A stretch of 64,000 nt of DNA, from NCBI RefSeq assembly GCF_013410375.1, contig NZ_JACCFL010000001.1:186001-250000 (forward strand), given 5' to 3'. The notes beneath the pieces are model-generated. The model had not been told where the DNA came from and did not search any database. It worked only from the letters and a program-made list of their open reading frames with translations. Positions 8,456 through 17,205 of the stretch are shown here, in pieces. Numbering within the stretch: the first letter of the stretch is position 1; every line of letters begins with the position of its first letter. This stretch comes from Leifsonia shinshuensis (lineage in GTDB: Bacteria > Actinomycetota > Actinomycetes > Actinomycetales > Microbacteriaceae). The translations under genes and the position numbers were made by a program.

Positions 8456-9355
8456 TCAGCGGCGCACCTCGAAGTTGTACACCGAGGTGTCGAACGCGTT
8501 GTAGCCCTCGTAGTCAATCAGGTCGTAGAGCTCGGCGCGATGCTGCATCGAGCCGAGCATGGGCTCCAGGGTGCCCTCGGCGAGGAGCTGGTCGAGGCCG
8601 CGCTCGGCCGCTCCCATTGCCAGCCGGAGCAGGGAGACCGGCCAGATCACAATGTTCACGCCGATGTCGCGCAGCTGATCGACGGTGAACAGGTCGCTCT
8701 TGCCGAACTCGGTCATGTTGGCCAGGATCGGCACGTCCACGGCCCTGCGGACGGCCTCGAACTCCGACAGGTCGGCCATCGCCTCGGGGAAGATCGCGTC
8801 GGCGCCGGCGTCGACCAGCGCCTTGGCGCGGTCGATCGCGGCCTCCAGGCCCTCCACGGCGCGGATGTCGGTGCGCGCCATGATGAGCAGGTTCGGGTCG
8901 CGGCGGGCGTCGGCGGCGGCGCGGATGCGCTTGAGCGCGGTGTCCTCGTCCACGACCTGCTTGCCGTCGAGGTGGCCGCAGCGCTTGGGGTTCACCTGGT
9001 CCTCGATGTGGAGGCCGGCGACTCCGGCGTCCTCGAGCGTCTGCACCGTGCGGGCGACGTTCATCGGCTCGCCGAAGCCGGTGTCGGCGTCGACCAGGGT
9101 GGGGAGGTCGGTCATCCGCGCGATTTGGGCGGAGCGGCCGGCCACCTCCGTGAGCGTGGTGAGGCCGATGTCCGGGAGGCCGAGCTCGGCGGACAGCACG
9201 GCGCCGGAGATGTAGACGCCCTCGAAGCCCTTGCGCTCGACGAGGCGAGCGCTCAGCGGGTTGAAGGCGCCGGGCATCCGGACCAGCTCGCCGGAGGCCA
9301 GCCGCTTACGGAACGCGACGCGCTTCTCGTGAGCGGGGATGGAGGAGTAGAGCAT
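8456..9355 (-). CDS. prpB: 2-Methylisocitrate lyase
   Basis: Splits 2-methylisocitrate into pyruvate and succinate, the last step of the methylcitrate cycle. The 299-residue member of the ICL/PEP mutase superfamily has VDADTGFGEP around residue 85 for Mg2+ binding, GLHIEDQVNPKRCGHLDGK near 115 with the KRCGH catalytic loop, and ARTDIRAVEGL near 157. Its ATG shares one base with the prpD stop (TGATG), so translation is coupled. Confidence 0.93.
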   Translation of the reverse strand: MLYSSIPAHEKRVAFRKRLASGELVRMPGAFNPLSARLVERKGFEGVYISGAVLSAELGLPDIGLTTLTEVAGRSAQIARMTDLPTLVDADTGFGEPMNVARTVQTLEDAGVAGLHIEDQVNPKRCGHLDGKQVVDEDTALKRIRAAADARRDPNLLIMARTDIRAVEGLEAAIDRAKALVDAGADAIFPEAMADLSEFEAVRRAVDVPILANMTEFGKSDLFTVDQLRDIGVNIVIWPVSLLRLAMGAAERGLDQLLAEGTLEPMLGSMQHRAELYDLIDYEGYNAFDTSVYNFEVRR

Positions 9356-10926
9356 CAGAACAGTCCTCTCGGCGCGGGGACGCCGGCCAGCAGGCCGGGG
9401 CGCGCAGTGATGGTGAGGCCGCCGAGCTCGGCGGCGGACAGCTCGGGGAGGCGCTCGGCCAGTGCCAGGAAGCGCTCGATCTCGGCCTCCTCCAGCACCT
9501 CGGCCGCCAGGGTGCGGAACTTGGCGACGTAGTCGGCGCGGGCGAACGGCCGGGCGCCGAGCGGGTGGGCGTCGGCGACGGCGATCTCGTCCTCGATCAC
9601 GCGACCGTCGGCGAGCGTGATGACCACGCGACCGCCGAACGCCTTCTCGGCCGGGTCGATCGAGTGGTAGCGGCGGGTCCACTCCGGGTCCTCGGTCGTG
9701 GTGACCTTGGCCCAGAGCGCGACGGTGTCGGGGCGGGCGGCGCGGGACGGGAGGTAGGACTCCACGTGGTGCCAGCCGCCGTCCTGCAGCGCGACGGTGA
9801 AGATGTACGGGATGCTGTGGTCCAGCGTCTCGCGGGAAGCGGTCGGGTCGTACTTCTGCGGGTCGTTCGCGCCCGAGCCGATGACGTAGTGGGTGTGGTG
9901 CGAGGTGTGGATGACGATGCTCTCCACACGCTCGGGGTCGGCGGCCTCCGGGTGCTCCGTGTGCAGCTTGCGGGCGAGGTCGACCCAGGCCTGCGCCTGG
10001 TACTCGGCGGAGTGCTCCTTGGTGTACGAGTCGAGGATGGCGCGCTTGGCCTCCCCGGCCTCCGGGAGCGGGACGTCGTAGGACGCGGACGGGCCGTCGA
10101 GCAGCCAGGCGATCACGCCGTCCTCGCCCTCGTAGATCGGGGTCGGGCTGGTCTCGCCGCGCAGGGCCCGGTCGATCGCCTCGACGGCCATCTTGCCGGC
10201 GAAGGCGGGCGCGTGCGCCTTCCAGCTGGAGATCTCGCCCTTGCGCGACTGGCGCGTGGCGGTCGTGGTGTGGAGCGCCTGGCCGATGGCCTGGAAGATC
10301 GTCTCCCGGGGCAGGTGCAGCAACGTGCCGATGCCCGCGGCTGCCGACGGGCCGAGGTGCGCGACGTGGTCGATCTTGTGGGCGTGCAGGCTGATCGCCA
10401 TGGCGAGGTCGATCTGGATCTCGTACCCGGTCGCGATGCCGCGCACCAGGTCGCGGCCGGTCAGCCCGTAGGCGCGTGCGGCGTGCTGGGCGACGGCCGT
10501 GATCGGCGGGATGTTGTCGCCCGGGTGGGAGTACTCCGCGGCGAGGAAGGTGTCGTGGTAGTCGAGCTCGCGCACGGCGACGCCGTTCGCCCAAGCGGCC
10601 CACTCCGGGCTGACCCGGAGCCGCTGCGGCTCGCCGAAGACGGTGGCGCCGTCCTGCGGGTGCTCGGTGGAGGCGGTCAGCTCCTCCAGCTGCGCGGCCG
10701 GCAACGGGTGCGCCAGGGCCTGCGAGCGCGCCGAGACGACGGGCCTGCGGGTGAGGGAGGCGGCGGCCACGGCGGCGTTGTCGATGACCCGGTTGATCAC
10801 CATGTCGGTGACCTCGGGGTCGACCTCGACCGGGTCGGCGGCGACCTCCGCGATCTTCCAGGCGAGCTGGTCCTGACGGGCGAGGTTCTCGTCGCTTCTG
10901 TGCACACGGACGTTGTGGAGCTTCAC
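9355..10926 (-). CDS. prpD: 2-Methylcitrate dehydratase (MmgE/PrpD family)
   Basis: Dehydrates 2-methylcitrate to 2-methyl-cis-aconitate. The 523-residue protein belongs to the iron-independent PrpD family. Conserved stretches include ELDYHDTFL and [10 protein letters not shown] (about 120-140), [11 protein letters not shown] (about 188) and [20 protein letters not shown] (about 225). First gene of prpDBC. The GTG start at 10926 is favoured by a -10 element 6 nt upstream. Only 31 bp separate it from the divergent LysE start, so no separate regulatory space or regulator gene is visible. Confidence 0.93.
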   Translation of the reverse strand: MKLHNVRVHRSDENLARQDQLAWKIAEVAADPVEVDPEVTDMVINRVIDNAAVAAASLTRRPVVSARSQALAHPLPAAQLEELTASTEHPQDGATVFGEPQRLRVSPEWAAWANGVAVRELDYHDTFLAAEYSHPGDNIPPITAVAQHAARAYGLTGRDLVRGIATGYEIQIDLAMAISLHAHKIDHVAHLGPSAAAGIGTLLHLPRETIFQAIGQALHTTTATRQSRKGEISSWKAHAPAFAGKMAVEAIDRALRGETSPTPIYEGEDGVIAWLLDGPSASYDVPLPEAGEAKRAILDSYTKEHSAEYQAQAWVDLARKLHTEHPEAADPERVESIVIHTSHHTHYVIGSGANDPQKYDPTASRETLDHSIPYIFTVALQDGGWHHVESYLPSRAARPDTVALWAKVTTTEDPEWTRRYHSIDPAEKAFGGRVVITLADGRVIEDEIAVADAHPLGARPFARADYVAKFRTLAAEVLEEAEIERFLALAERLPELSAAELGGLTITARPGLLAGVPAPRGLF

Positions 10927-10932
10927 GTTACG

Positions 10933-10938
10933 AACCTA
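10933..10938 (-). promoter_or_regulatory. -10 element of prpDBC
   Basis: TAGGTT on the minus strand, 6 nt before the GTG at 10926; it lies 7 bp from the divergent -10 of the exporter gene. Confidence 0.5.
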
Positions 10939-10945
10939 CCTCCCC

Positions 10946-10951
10946 TACGCT
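10946..10951 (+). promoter_or_regulatory. -10 element of the LysE-family gene
   Basis: TACGCT, 6 nt before the ATG at 10958. Confidence 0.55.
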
Positions 10952-10957
10952 CCTGCT

Positions 10958-11596
10958 ATGGTCCCGCCGCCCTCCCTGCTCGCGTTCGCGCTCGCGTCGA
11001 TCGCGCTCATCGTCATCCCCGGCCCCAGCGTGCTCTTCGTGATCGGGCGGTCGCTGGCCCTCGGCAGGCTCGGCGGACTGCTCAGCGTGCTGGGCAACGC
11101 GCTCGGGATGCTGCCGCTGGTCGTCGCGGTCTCGCTCGGGATCGGAGCGCTCGTGGCGCAGTCGGCGGTCGCGTTCACGATCGTGAAGTTCGCCGGGGCC
11201 GCGTACCTGATGTACCTCGGGGTCCAGGCGATCCGGCACCGCAGGCACACGGCGGTCACGCACGAGGCGACCCCACCGCGGCGCTCGCACTGGCGCAGCG
11301 TCGGCGAGGGGATGCTGGTCGGGCTGACCAACCCGAAGTCGCTGGTCTTCTTCGTCGCGGTGCTGCCGCAGTTCGTCGACTACCAGGCGGGCGGGATCCC
11401 GATGCAGCTGTTCGAGCTCGGAGTGGTCTTCCTGCTGCTCGCACTGACGTTCGACAGCGTCTGGGCGCTCGCCGCGGGGACCGCCCGGGCGTGGTTCGGA
11501 CGGTCCCCGAAGCGGGTCGAGCGGCTCGGCGCGACCGGCGGGGTGCTGATGATCGGGCTCGGCGGGATCCTCGCGCTGACCGGGAACAAGCACTGA
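10958..11596 (+). CDS. LysE/RhtB family amino-acid exporter
   Basis: Inner-membrane exporter of about six helices. The 212-residue length and the N-terminal ALIVIPGPSVLFVIGRSLALG region (near residue 15) are typical of LysE/RhtB, as is LVGLTNPKSLVFFVAVLPQF near 125. Substrate (amino acid or derivative) is not predictable. The ATG at 10958 is chosen from the -10 spacing; an in-frame start further upstream would overlap prpD and its promoter. Confidence 0.9.
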   Translation: MVPPPSLLAFALASIALIVIPGPSVLFVIGRSLALGRLGGLLSVLGNALGMLPLVVAVSLGIGALVAQSAVAFTIVKFAGAAYLMYLGVQAIRHRRHTAVTHEATPPRRSHWRSVGEGMLVGLTNPKSLVFFVAVLPQFVDYQAGGIPMQLFELGVVFLLLALTFDSVWALAAGTARAWFGRSPKRVERLGATGGVLMIGLGGILALTGNKH

Positions 11597-11609
11597 GCCC
11601 GTCAGCCGT

Positions 11610-12140
11610 CTAGATGTCCCCTGCGGTCGCGACCGGGACGACGACGGCGCGGCCCAGCGCGTGGAAGTGCGCGTTGAAGCCCAGGATGGCGGGCGTCGAC
11701 TCCGGGTCGAGGTCGAGGTGGTCGACGTCGAGCGCGTGCACGACGATGTAGTAGTGGTGCGTGCCGGTCCCGGGAGGCGGACCCGCTCCGGTGAAGCTCT
11801 TCGAGCCCAGCTCGTTGGAGAGCATGGCGGCGCCGCGCGGCAGGTTCGCGCCGCCCACCGCGCCCGCGCCGGACGGCAGCGAGGTCACCGACGCCGGGAG
11901 GTTGTAGACCGCCCAGTGCCAGAATCCCGAGCCGGTCGGGGCGTCGGGGTCGTGGATGGTGACGGCGAAGCTCTTCGTCTCGGCGGGGAACCCGCTCCAG
12001 GAGAGCTGCGGCGAGACGTCGCCGCCTCCGCCTCCCGCGCCCCACTGCGCGCGGTCGAGCGGTCGGTCGTCGGCGACGTCGTCGCTCGTGACGGTGAACT
12101 GAGGAACGGCGCCGAAGCGCTCCAGCGGATCTTTCGACAT
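11610..12140 (-). CDS. YbhB/YbcL family PEBP-like protein
   Basis: Phosphatidylethanolamine-binding-protein fold. The 176 residues carry the family signatures SPQLSWSGFPAETKSFAVT(I)HDPDAPTGSGFWHWAVYNLP (about 45-85) and GTHHYYIVVHALD (about 128). Bacterial members may inhibit proteases or bind small ligands; the role here is unknown. ATG at 12140 lies 7 nt after a -10 hexamer; an in-frame GTG at 12149 would overlap that element. Confidence 0.9.
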   Translation of the reverse strand: MSKDPLERFGAVPQFTVTSDDVADDRPLDRAQWGAGGGGGDVSPQLSWSGFPAETKSFAVTIHDPDAPTGSGFWHWAVYNLPASVTSLPSGAGAVGGANLPRGAAMLSNELGSKSFTGAGPPPGTGTHHYYIVVHALDVDHLDLDPESTPAILGFNAHFHALGRAVVVPVATAGDI

Positions 12141-12147
12141 GGCGCTC

Positions 12148-12153
12148 ACGCTA
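12148..12153 (-). promoter_or_regulatory. -10 element of the PEBP gene, overlapping the dpm1 stop codon
   Basis: TAGCGT on the minus strand, 7 nt before the ATG at 12140. Its first three bases are the TAG stop codon of the upstream glycosyltransferase gene (12151-12153). Confidence 0.5.
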
Positions 12154-12939
12154 CGCCCGCTGGGTGGTCTCCGTGACGGTAGCGGGGGCGGGGCGGCGGC
12201 GGAAGCGCCGCGGGAGGCCGACGATCCCCCAGCCGGTGACGCGCAGCATGGCCTCGACGACGATGTTGCCGCTCATCTTGGAGACACCGTGCTCGCGCTC
12301 CACGAAGGTGATCGGCACCTCCACGACGGTGAGGCCCGCGTCGTATGCCCGGCGCAGCATGTCGATCTGGAAGCAGTAGCCCTGGCTCTCCACGTCCTCG
12401 AAGTGGATGCGGCGCAGCGCGTCGGCGGTGAACGCGCGGTAGCCGCCGGTCACGTCCTTCGCCGGGACGCCCAGCCACAGGCGGGAGTAGGTGCTGCCGC
12501 CCTTCGAGAGCAGGCGCCGGCGCGCGGGCCAGTTGACCACGCCGCCGCCCTCGACCCAGCGGGAGCCCAGCACGAGGTCGGCCCCCTCGGCCGCGTCGCC
12601 CTGCGGGAGGCGGCGGAGGGCCGCCAGCAGCGCCGGGAGCTCCTCGGGACGGTGCGAGCCGTCGGCGTCCATCTCGACCACCGCGTCGTAACCGGCGTCG
12701 AGCGCCCAGCCCATGCCCGCCCGGTAGGCGGCGCCGAGGCCTTCCTTGCCGGCGCGGTGCAGGACCTTGACGTTGGCGTCGGTCGCGGCGAGCGCGTCCG
12801 CGATCTCGCCCGTGCCGTCCGGCGAACCGTCGTCGACCACGAGCACGTCGACCTCCGGCGCCGAGGCGCGGATGCGGCCGACCACGGGCCCGATGTTCTC
12901 CCGCTCGTTGTAAGTGGGCAGGATGACGATGGTTCGCAT
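12151..12939 (-). CDS. Polyprenol monophosphomannose synthase-like GT2 glycosyltransferase
   Basis: Cytoplasmic GT2 enzyme that probably transfers mannose from GDP-mannose to polyprenyl phosphate, feeding lipoglycan or protein mannosylation at the membrane. The 262 residues lack membrane helices, as in actinobacterial Ppm1 catalytic domains. Motifs in order: ILPTYNERENI at 6-16, VVDDGSPDGTGEIAD near 37, EMDADGSHRPEELP near 90 (DXD-like), and KDVTGGYRAF near 165. ATG at 12939 preferred; ATG 12957 is the alternative. A CAGAGT hexamer lies 6 nt before 12939. Confidence 0.87.
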   Translation of the reverse strand: MRTIVILPTYNERENIGPVVGRIRASAPEVDVLVVDDGSPDGTGEIADALAATDANVKVLHRAGKEGLGAAYRAGMGWALDAGYDAVVEMDADGSHRPEELPALLAALRRLPQGDAAEGADLVLGSRWVEGGGVVNWPARRRLLSKGGSTYSRLWLGVPAKDVTGGYRAFTADALRRIHFEDVESQGYCFQIDMLRRAYDAGLTVVEVPITFVEREHGVSKMSGNIVVEAMLRVTGWGIVGLPRRFRRRPAPATVTETTQRA

Positions 12940-12945
12940 CCTCCT

Positions 12946-12951
12946 ACTCTG
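12946..12951 (-). promoter_or_regulatory. -10-like element of the GT2 gene
   Basis: CAGAGT on the minus strand, 6 nt before the ATG at 12939. The 6-nt spacer AGGAGG could instead be read as an SD, but it directly abuts the ATG. Confidence 0.4.
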
Positions 12952-13008
12952 GTCCATTCCGCTGAACGGATGGCGAACGAATCTGTCTGTTCTCGCAGTG
13001 ACCGCTGT

Positions 13009-13014
13009 TAGCAT
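13009..13014 (+). promoter_or_regulatory. -10 element of trhO
   Basis: TAGCAT, 6 nt before the GTG at 13021. Confidence 0.55.
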
Positions 13015-13020
13015 CCCCCG

Positions 13021-13908
13021 GTGCCCGTCGCGAAAGTCCTCCTCTTCTACGCCTTCACCCCGCTCCCCGATCCGGAGGCGGTGCGGCTCTGGCAGCGCGA
13101 CCTGTGCGAGTCGCTCGGCCTGCGTGGCCGCATCCTGCTGTCGGGCGACGGAATCAACGGGACGCTGGGCGGCGAGCTCGGCGCGCTCAAGCGGTATCTG
13201 CGCAAGACGAAGGAGTACGCGGCGTTCCGCGGCCTGGATGTGAAGTGGAGCGAGGGGTCGGGGCTCGACCAGGACGGCGGCAGCCGCGACTTCCCGCGGC
13301 TCTCCGTGCGGGTGCGCGACGAGATCGTGTCGTTCGGGGCGCCGGACGAGCTGCGGGTGGACGCGTCGGGCGTCATCGGTGGCGGCGCGCGGCTCGATCC
13401 CGAGGCGCTGCACGCCCTGCTCGACGAGCGGGACGACGTGGTGTTCTTCGACGGCCGCAACCGGTTCGAGGCGGAGATCGGGCGGTTCCGCGACGCGGTG
13501 GTCCCCGACGTGGCGACGACCCGCGAGTTCGTCGCCGAGCTGGAGAGCGGTCGGTACGACCATCTCAAGGACAAGCCCGTCGTGACGTATTGCACCGGCG
13601 GCATCCGCTGCGAGGTGCTGTCGGGATTGATGCGCTCGCGGGGATTCGAGGAGGTCTACCAGCTCGACGGCGGCGTGGTCCGCTACGGCGAGCGCTTCGG
13701 CGACGACGGCCTGTGGGAGGGGTCGCTGTACGTCTTCGACGGGCGCGGATCGGTGCGGTTCTCCGACCGTGCCGCGGTGGTCGGGCGCTGCGCGGGGTGC
13801 GGCGTCGGGACCGATCGGATGCGGAACTGCAGCGATCCCTCGTGCCGGGAGCAGCTGGTGGTGTGCGAGGCGTGCGACGTCGTGGAGTGCGCCGCGCACG
13901 CGGCGTGA
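13021..13908 (+). CDS. trhO: tRNA uridine(34) hydroxylase, rhodanese-domain (TrhO/YceA family)
   Basis: Oxygen-dependent hydroxylation of wobble uridine 34 in tRNA, the first step to 5-methoxyuridine-type modifications. The N-terminal acylphosphatase-like domain ([14 protein letters not shown] near 38) precedes a rhodanese domain whose active cysteine sits in [16 protein letters not shown] near 188. The C-terminus holds a cysteine cluster (CAGCG, CSDPSC, CEAC) that may bind a metal. Total 295 residues, as in the family. Confidence 0.92.
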   Translation: MPVAKVLLFYAFTPLPDPEAVRLWQRDLCESLGLRGRILLSGDGINGTLGGELGALKRYLRKTKEYAAFRGLDVKWSEGSGLDQDGGSRDFPRLSVRVRDEIVSFGAPDELRVDASGVIGGGARLDPEALHALLDERDDVVFFDGRNRFEAEIGRFRDAVVPDVATTREFVAELESGRYDHLKDKPVVTYCTGGIRCEVLSGLMRSRGFEEVYQLDGGVVRYGERFGDDGLWEGSLYVFDGRGSVRFSDRAAVVGRCAGCGVGTDRMRNCSDPSCREQLVVCEACDVVECAAHAA

Positions 13909-13998
13909 CCCGGCGGTAGTCCTCCACAGCTTCAGGGTTCGGCGCGTTCTCCCCCGATTCGCGGGAACCATTGCTGGCCGTTTCGCGTTGCGGCCAAG

Positions 13999-15591
13999 AT
14001 GAACCTCATGGATCCGGTCACCACCATCGTCTGGATCGTGTCCTTCGTCGTCGTCACGGTCACGGTCACGGGCCTCTCGCGTCGCGTCAACTGGTCGGCC
14101 CCCGTCGTCCTCGTGGTCGTGGGCGCGATCGCGTCGTTCATCCCCGGGGTGCCGCAGGTCGCGGTGGACCCGGAACTCGTGCTGTTCGGGCTGCTTCCGC
14201 CGCTGCTCTTCGCCGCGGCGATCCAGACCTCCATCGTCGACGTCCGCGCCCGGCGCGACGGCATCCTGCTGCTCTCGGTCGGCCTGGTGGTGTTCACCGT
14301 CGTGGTCGTCGGCTTCACGACCTGGCTGGTCGTCCCGGCGATCACGGTCGCGGCCGCGTTCGCCTTCGGCGCCGTGGTGGCGCCGACCGACACGGTGGCG
14401 GTGACGGCGATCGCGGGCCGGGTGCACCTCCCCCGGCGGCTCGTGACCGTCCTGGAGGGTGAGAGCCTGCTCAACGACGCCACGGCCCTGGTGGCGCTGA
14501 ACGCGAGCATCGCGGCGATCGTCAGCGTCGTGAACCCGTGGGCGATCGCCGGGGACTTCGTGATCGCCGTGGTGGTGGGCGTCGGGATCGGCCTGGTGGT
14601 CGGTCTGGTGCTCTCGATCATCCGCAAGCAGCTCCGCTCCCCTGTCCTGGACACCTCGCTCGGGCTCATCACCCCCTATCTGGCGTTCATCCCGTCGCAG
14701 TTCCTGCACGGGTCGGGCATCCTCTCCGTCGTCGTCGCCGGCCTCTACCTCGGGTACCGGTCGCCGACCATCCAGACGGCCGAGGCGCGCATCGCCGAGA
14801 CGATCAACTGGCGCACGATCGAGTTCCTGCTGCAGAACGCCGTCTTCCTCTTCATCGGGCTGGAGCTGTCGGGCATCCTCAGCTCGGCGTTCCGCTCCGG
14901 CATCACCGTGGCGCAGACCGTCTGGATCAGCATCGCGGTGCTGCTGGCGCTGTTCCTGGCGCGGTTCCTCTGGATGGTGGGCACGACCGCGCTCTACCGG
15001 TACGGGCCGCAACGCCTCCGCGAGCGCGGCTGGACCTGGCCGACCGGCATCGCCGTGTCCTTCGCCGGGATCCGCGGCGTGGTCACCCTCGCGGCCGTGT
15101 TCCTGCTCCCCGCGGCCACGCCGCACCGGGAGTTCCTGCAGTTCCTGGCCTTCGTCGTGGTGGTCGCGACGCTCCTGGAAGGGCTCGCGCTGCCGTGGGT
15201 GATCCGCCGGCTCAAGCTGCCGCCACCGGACTTCGCGCAGGAGGCCGGCGAGATGGAGCGGCTGCTCGCCGAGGCGCAGGCGGCCGGCCTGGAGCACCTG
15301 GAGTCGCAGGTCACCGGCCAGGAGGACGAGCGGGTGATCGAACGGCTGCGGGTCAACGCGGTGTTCCTCTCCGAGGCGCTCGAGAACCCGGTCCCGGACG
15401 CCGAGGTGGCGGCTCCCCTCGAGTACCGGAGGCTGCGGCGGTCGATGATCGTGGCCGAGCGGCAGGCGGTGCTCGACGCGCGGGAGGAGGGCCGGTACCA
15501 GGAGCTGGCGGTGCGGTCGGTGCTGGCGTTCCTCGACGCCGAGGAGTCGGCGCTGAAGGCGGGAGGGTCGGAGGGCAAGAAGCTGATGTGA
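13999..15591 (+). CDS. CPA1-type Na+/H+ antiporter
   Basis: Monovalent cation/proton antiporter of 530 residues. About 12 membrane helices fill residues 5-410; the ion-binding region includes VVAPTDTVAVTAIAGR (about 130) and EGESLLNDATALV (about 153, NhaP-like ND motif), and FAGIRGVVTLA near 355. The last 120 residues form a charged cytoplasmic tail. Function: Na+/H+ exchange for pH and salt homeostasis, inferred from family. Start may instead be the ATG at 14008, which has CAAGAT 7 nt upstream. Confidence 0.92.
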   Translation: MNLMDPVTTIVWIVSFVVVTVTVTGLSRRVNWSAPVVLVVVGAIASFIPGVPQVAVDPELVLFGLLPPLLFAAAIQTSIVDVRARRDGILLLSVGLVVFTVVVVGFTTWLVVPAITVAAAFAFGAVVAPTDTVAVTAIAGRVHLPRRLVTVLEGESLLNDATALVALNASIAAIVSVVNPWAIAGDFVIAVVVGVGIGLVVGLVLSIIRKQLRSPVLDTSLGLITPYLAFIPSQFLHGSGILSVVVAGLYLGYRSPTIQTAEARIAETINWRTIEFLLQNAVFLFIGLELSGILSSAFRSGITVAQTVWISIAVLLALFLARFLWMVGTTALYRYGPQRLRERGWTWPTGIAVSFAGIRGVVTLAAVFLLPAATPHREFLQFLAFVVVVATLLEGLALPWVIRRLKLPPPDFAQEAGEMERLLAEAQAAGLEHLESQVTGQEDERVIERLRVNAVFLSEALENPVPDAEVAAPLEYRRLRRSMIVAERQAVLDAREEGRYQELAVRSVLAFLDAEESALKAGGSEGKKLM

Positions 15592-15609
15592 GGCCGCGGG
15601 GCCGCCACG

Positions 15610-17160
15610 TCAGCGGACGGTGGTGTCGTCGGCCGGCGCGTCCTCCGCGGCGAGCGCCGCCGCCTCCGCGCGTTCCCGGGCCACGCCCGCTCCCCCGGCC
15701 GCGCCCGCTCCGCGGCCCGCTCCGCGCCGCGACCGCGCGCGCGGGCGCCGTGCCCAGTGCCGCGCCCGCTGGGACGAGAGCGCGAGCACGACCAGGATGT
15801 CGAGCGGGAGGCCGAGGATGTTCGTGCGCAGGGTCACCTGCTCACCGCCGTTGAAGAAGTCGATCGCGGCCACCAGGATCAGCAGCGCGCTGTACGACAT
15901 GGCGACGATGCGCGCCCAGTTGCTCCCGGTGAAGACGAGCAGCGAGATCGCGAAGTAGAACACCAGCCCCGCCGCGAACACGCCCATCGCGATCCCGAAG
16001 ACGAGGTCCGCGCTCTGCTGCTCGGCCGCCGAGAGCGCCTTGCCGGTCCCCGACAGCAGCTCGGCCCGGATGAACGCCGGCCAGGCCAGCACGGTGGTCA
16101 CCACCGTCACCACGCCCGCCACCACGCGCAGCAGCATGAGCAGGAAGCCCAGCGTCGTCGGCACCGGCCGGCGCTCGGCCCGCTCGAGCCGCCGCTGGTC
16201 GGCGTCCGCGGCGACCGCGACCGCGCGCGGCTCCACCTCCACGGCGGTGAGGTCGACCACCGGGAGGTCGCCGTCGGTCTCGATGGCGTCGCCGCCGCCG
16301 TTGCGGGCGTGGTAGCCGGACGAGAAGTCCCGGATGACCGCGACCTCGACCCCGAGGTCCGCCCGCTGGAGCGTCGAGACGATGTGGTCGCGCTCGATGT
16401 CGGTGTTGGCGTCGATCTTGTGCGTGATCTGCAGTGTGAACAGCGAGAAGCCCACCGACCGGTCGAACGTGCCGGCCGCGAGCCACTCGACCCGGTGGCC
16501 TCCCGGCAGCAGCCAGCCCTCCGGGCAGCGCCAGAACCGGACGTGGTGGCGCTTGGCGGGATTGCCCTGGACCTCCTGCTGGTACGCCATGTCCTGCTGG
16601 TGCCCGAACAGGAAGAGCGGGCTGACGGGCGCCTCGTCGTAGCTGCGGCGGAGCAGGGTGGAAGTGATGATGCGTCGGCTGGAGGCCGCGGTCACGTCGT
16701 CCGCCCGGGTCCAGCCGGCGGAGGTCATCGCCTCGTCGAGCTGCGCCTCCGAGCCCAGGAGGGCGAGGTTGATCGGGTCGCCCAGGAGGCCGTCGCTCGT
16801 CCGGGCGCGGCCGATGAAGTAGTCCGGCACGTAGATCTGGGTGAGGATGCGGTGCAGCCGCGGGAGCACGAGGTAGGCGAGCACGATCCAGAACAGGACG
16901 AAGAAGGCGAGCAGGAACCAGCCCCAGGAGAAGCTCTCCGTGAGGATGATGAACGCCAGCCAGACGGCCGCGACCCCGCCGAAGACGAAGAAGATGTTGT
17001 CGACGACGGCGTTGACCGAGACCCGGCGCCCGGTCGCGGACAGGGTCTTGGAGGGCTCGGCACTGATTCCGGAGGGCCCGCTCCCGGTCGTGGACGGCCC
17101 GGTGCCGCCTGGCGCGGGTTCCGCCCGCACCGGCCCGTCCGGCTCACCGGTCCCCGCCAT
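15610..17160 (-). CDS. LssY C-terminal domain-containing membrane protein
   Basis: A 516-residue membrane protein. After a Pro/Gly/Ser-rich N-terminus come two helices (about 50-95), then a soluble LssY-C type domain (about 105-310) with PDYFIGRARTSDGLLGDPINL, and four C-terminal helices (about 335-455), ending in an Arg/Ala-rich cytoplasmic tail. LssY-type domains are linked to secretion or envelope functions in other bacteria, but no mechanism is known. ATG 17160 is 6 nt after a TAGGAT hexamer. Confidence 0.8.
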   Translation of the reverse strand: MAGTGEPDGPVRAEPAPGGTGPSTTGSGPSGISAEPSKTLSATGRRVSVNAVVDNIFFVFGGVAAVWLAFIILTESFSWGWFLLAFFVLFWIVLAYLVLPRLHRILTQIYVPDYFIGRARTSDGLLGDPINLALLGSEAQLDEAMTSAGWTRADDVTAASSRRIITSTLLRRSYDEAPVSPLFLFGHQQDMAYQQEVQGNPAKRHHVRFWRCPEGWLLPGGHRVEWLAAGTFDRSVGFSLFTLQITHKIDANTDIERDHIVSTLQRADLGVEVAVIRDFSSGYHARNGGGDAIETDGDLPVVDLTAVEVEPRAVAVAADADQRRLERAERRPVPTTLGFLLMLLRVVAGVVTVVTTVLAWPAFIRAELLSGTGKALSAAEQQSADLVFGIAMGVFAAGLVFYFAISLLVFTGSNWARIVAMSYSALLILVAAIDFFNGGEQVTLRTNILGLPLDILVVLALSSQRARHWARRPRARSRRGAGRGAGAAGGAGVARERAEAAALAAEDAPADDTTVR

Positions 17161-17166
17161 GCGCTC

Positions 17167-17172
17167 ATCCTA
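17167..17172 (-). promoter_or_regulatory. -10 element of the LssY-C gene
   Basis: TAGGAT on the minus strand, 6 nt before the ATG at 17160. Confidence 0.55.
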
Positions 17173-17193
17173 GAGCGGGTCGCGCGCGGGTCG

Positions 17194-17199
17194 TAGGGT
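17194..17199 (+). promoter_or_regulatory. -10 element of the ICL-like lyase gene
   Basis: TAGGGT, 6 nt before the ATG at 17206; divergent from the 17167-17172 element within 45 bp. Confidence 0.55.
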
Positions 17200-17205
17200 G
17201 GCGTC

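Noticed and set aside
12151-15297. Minus-strand frame of about 1,050 codons across the GT2, trhO and antiporter genes
   Set aside because: The part beyond the GT2 start is antisense to well-recognised proteins and is full of low-complexity Arg/Pro/Asp sequence.
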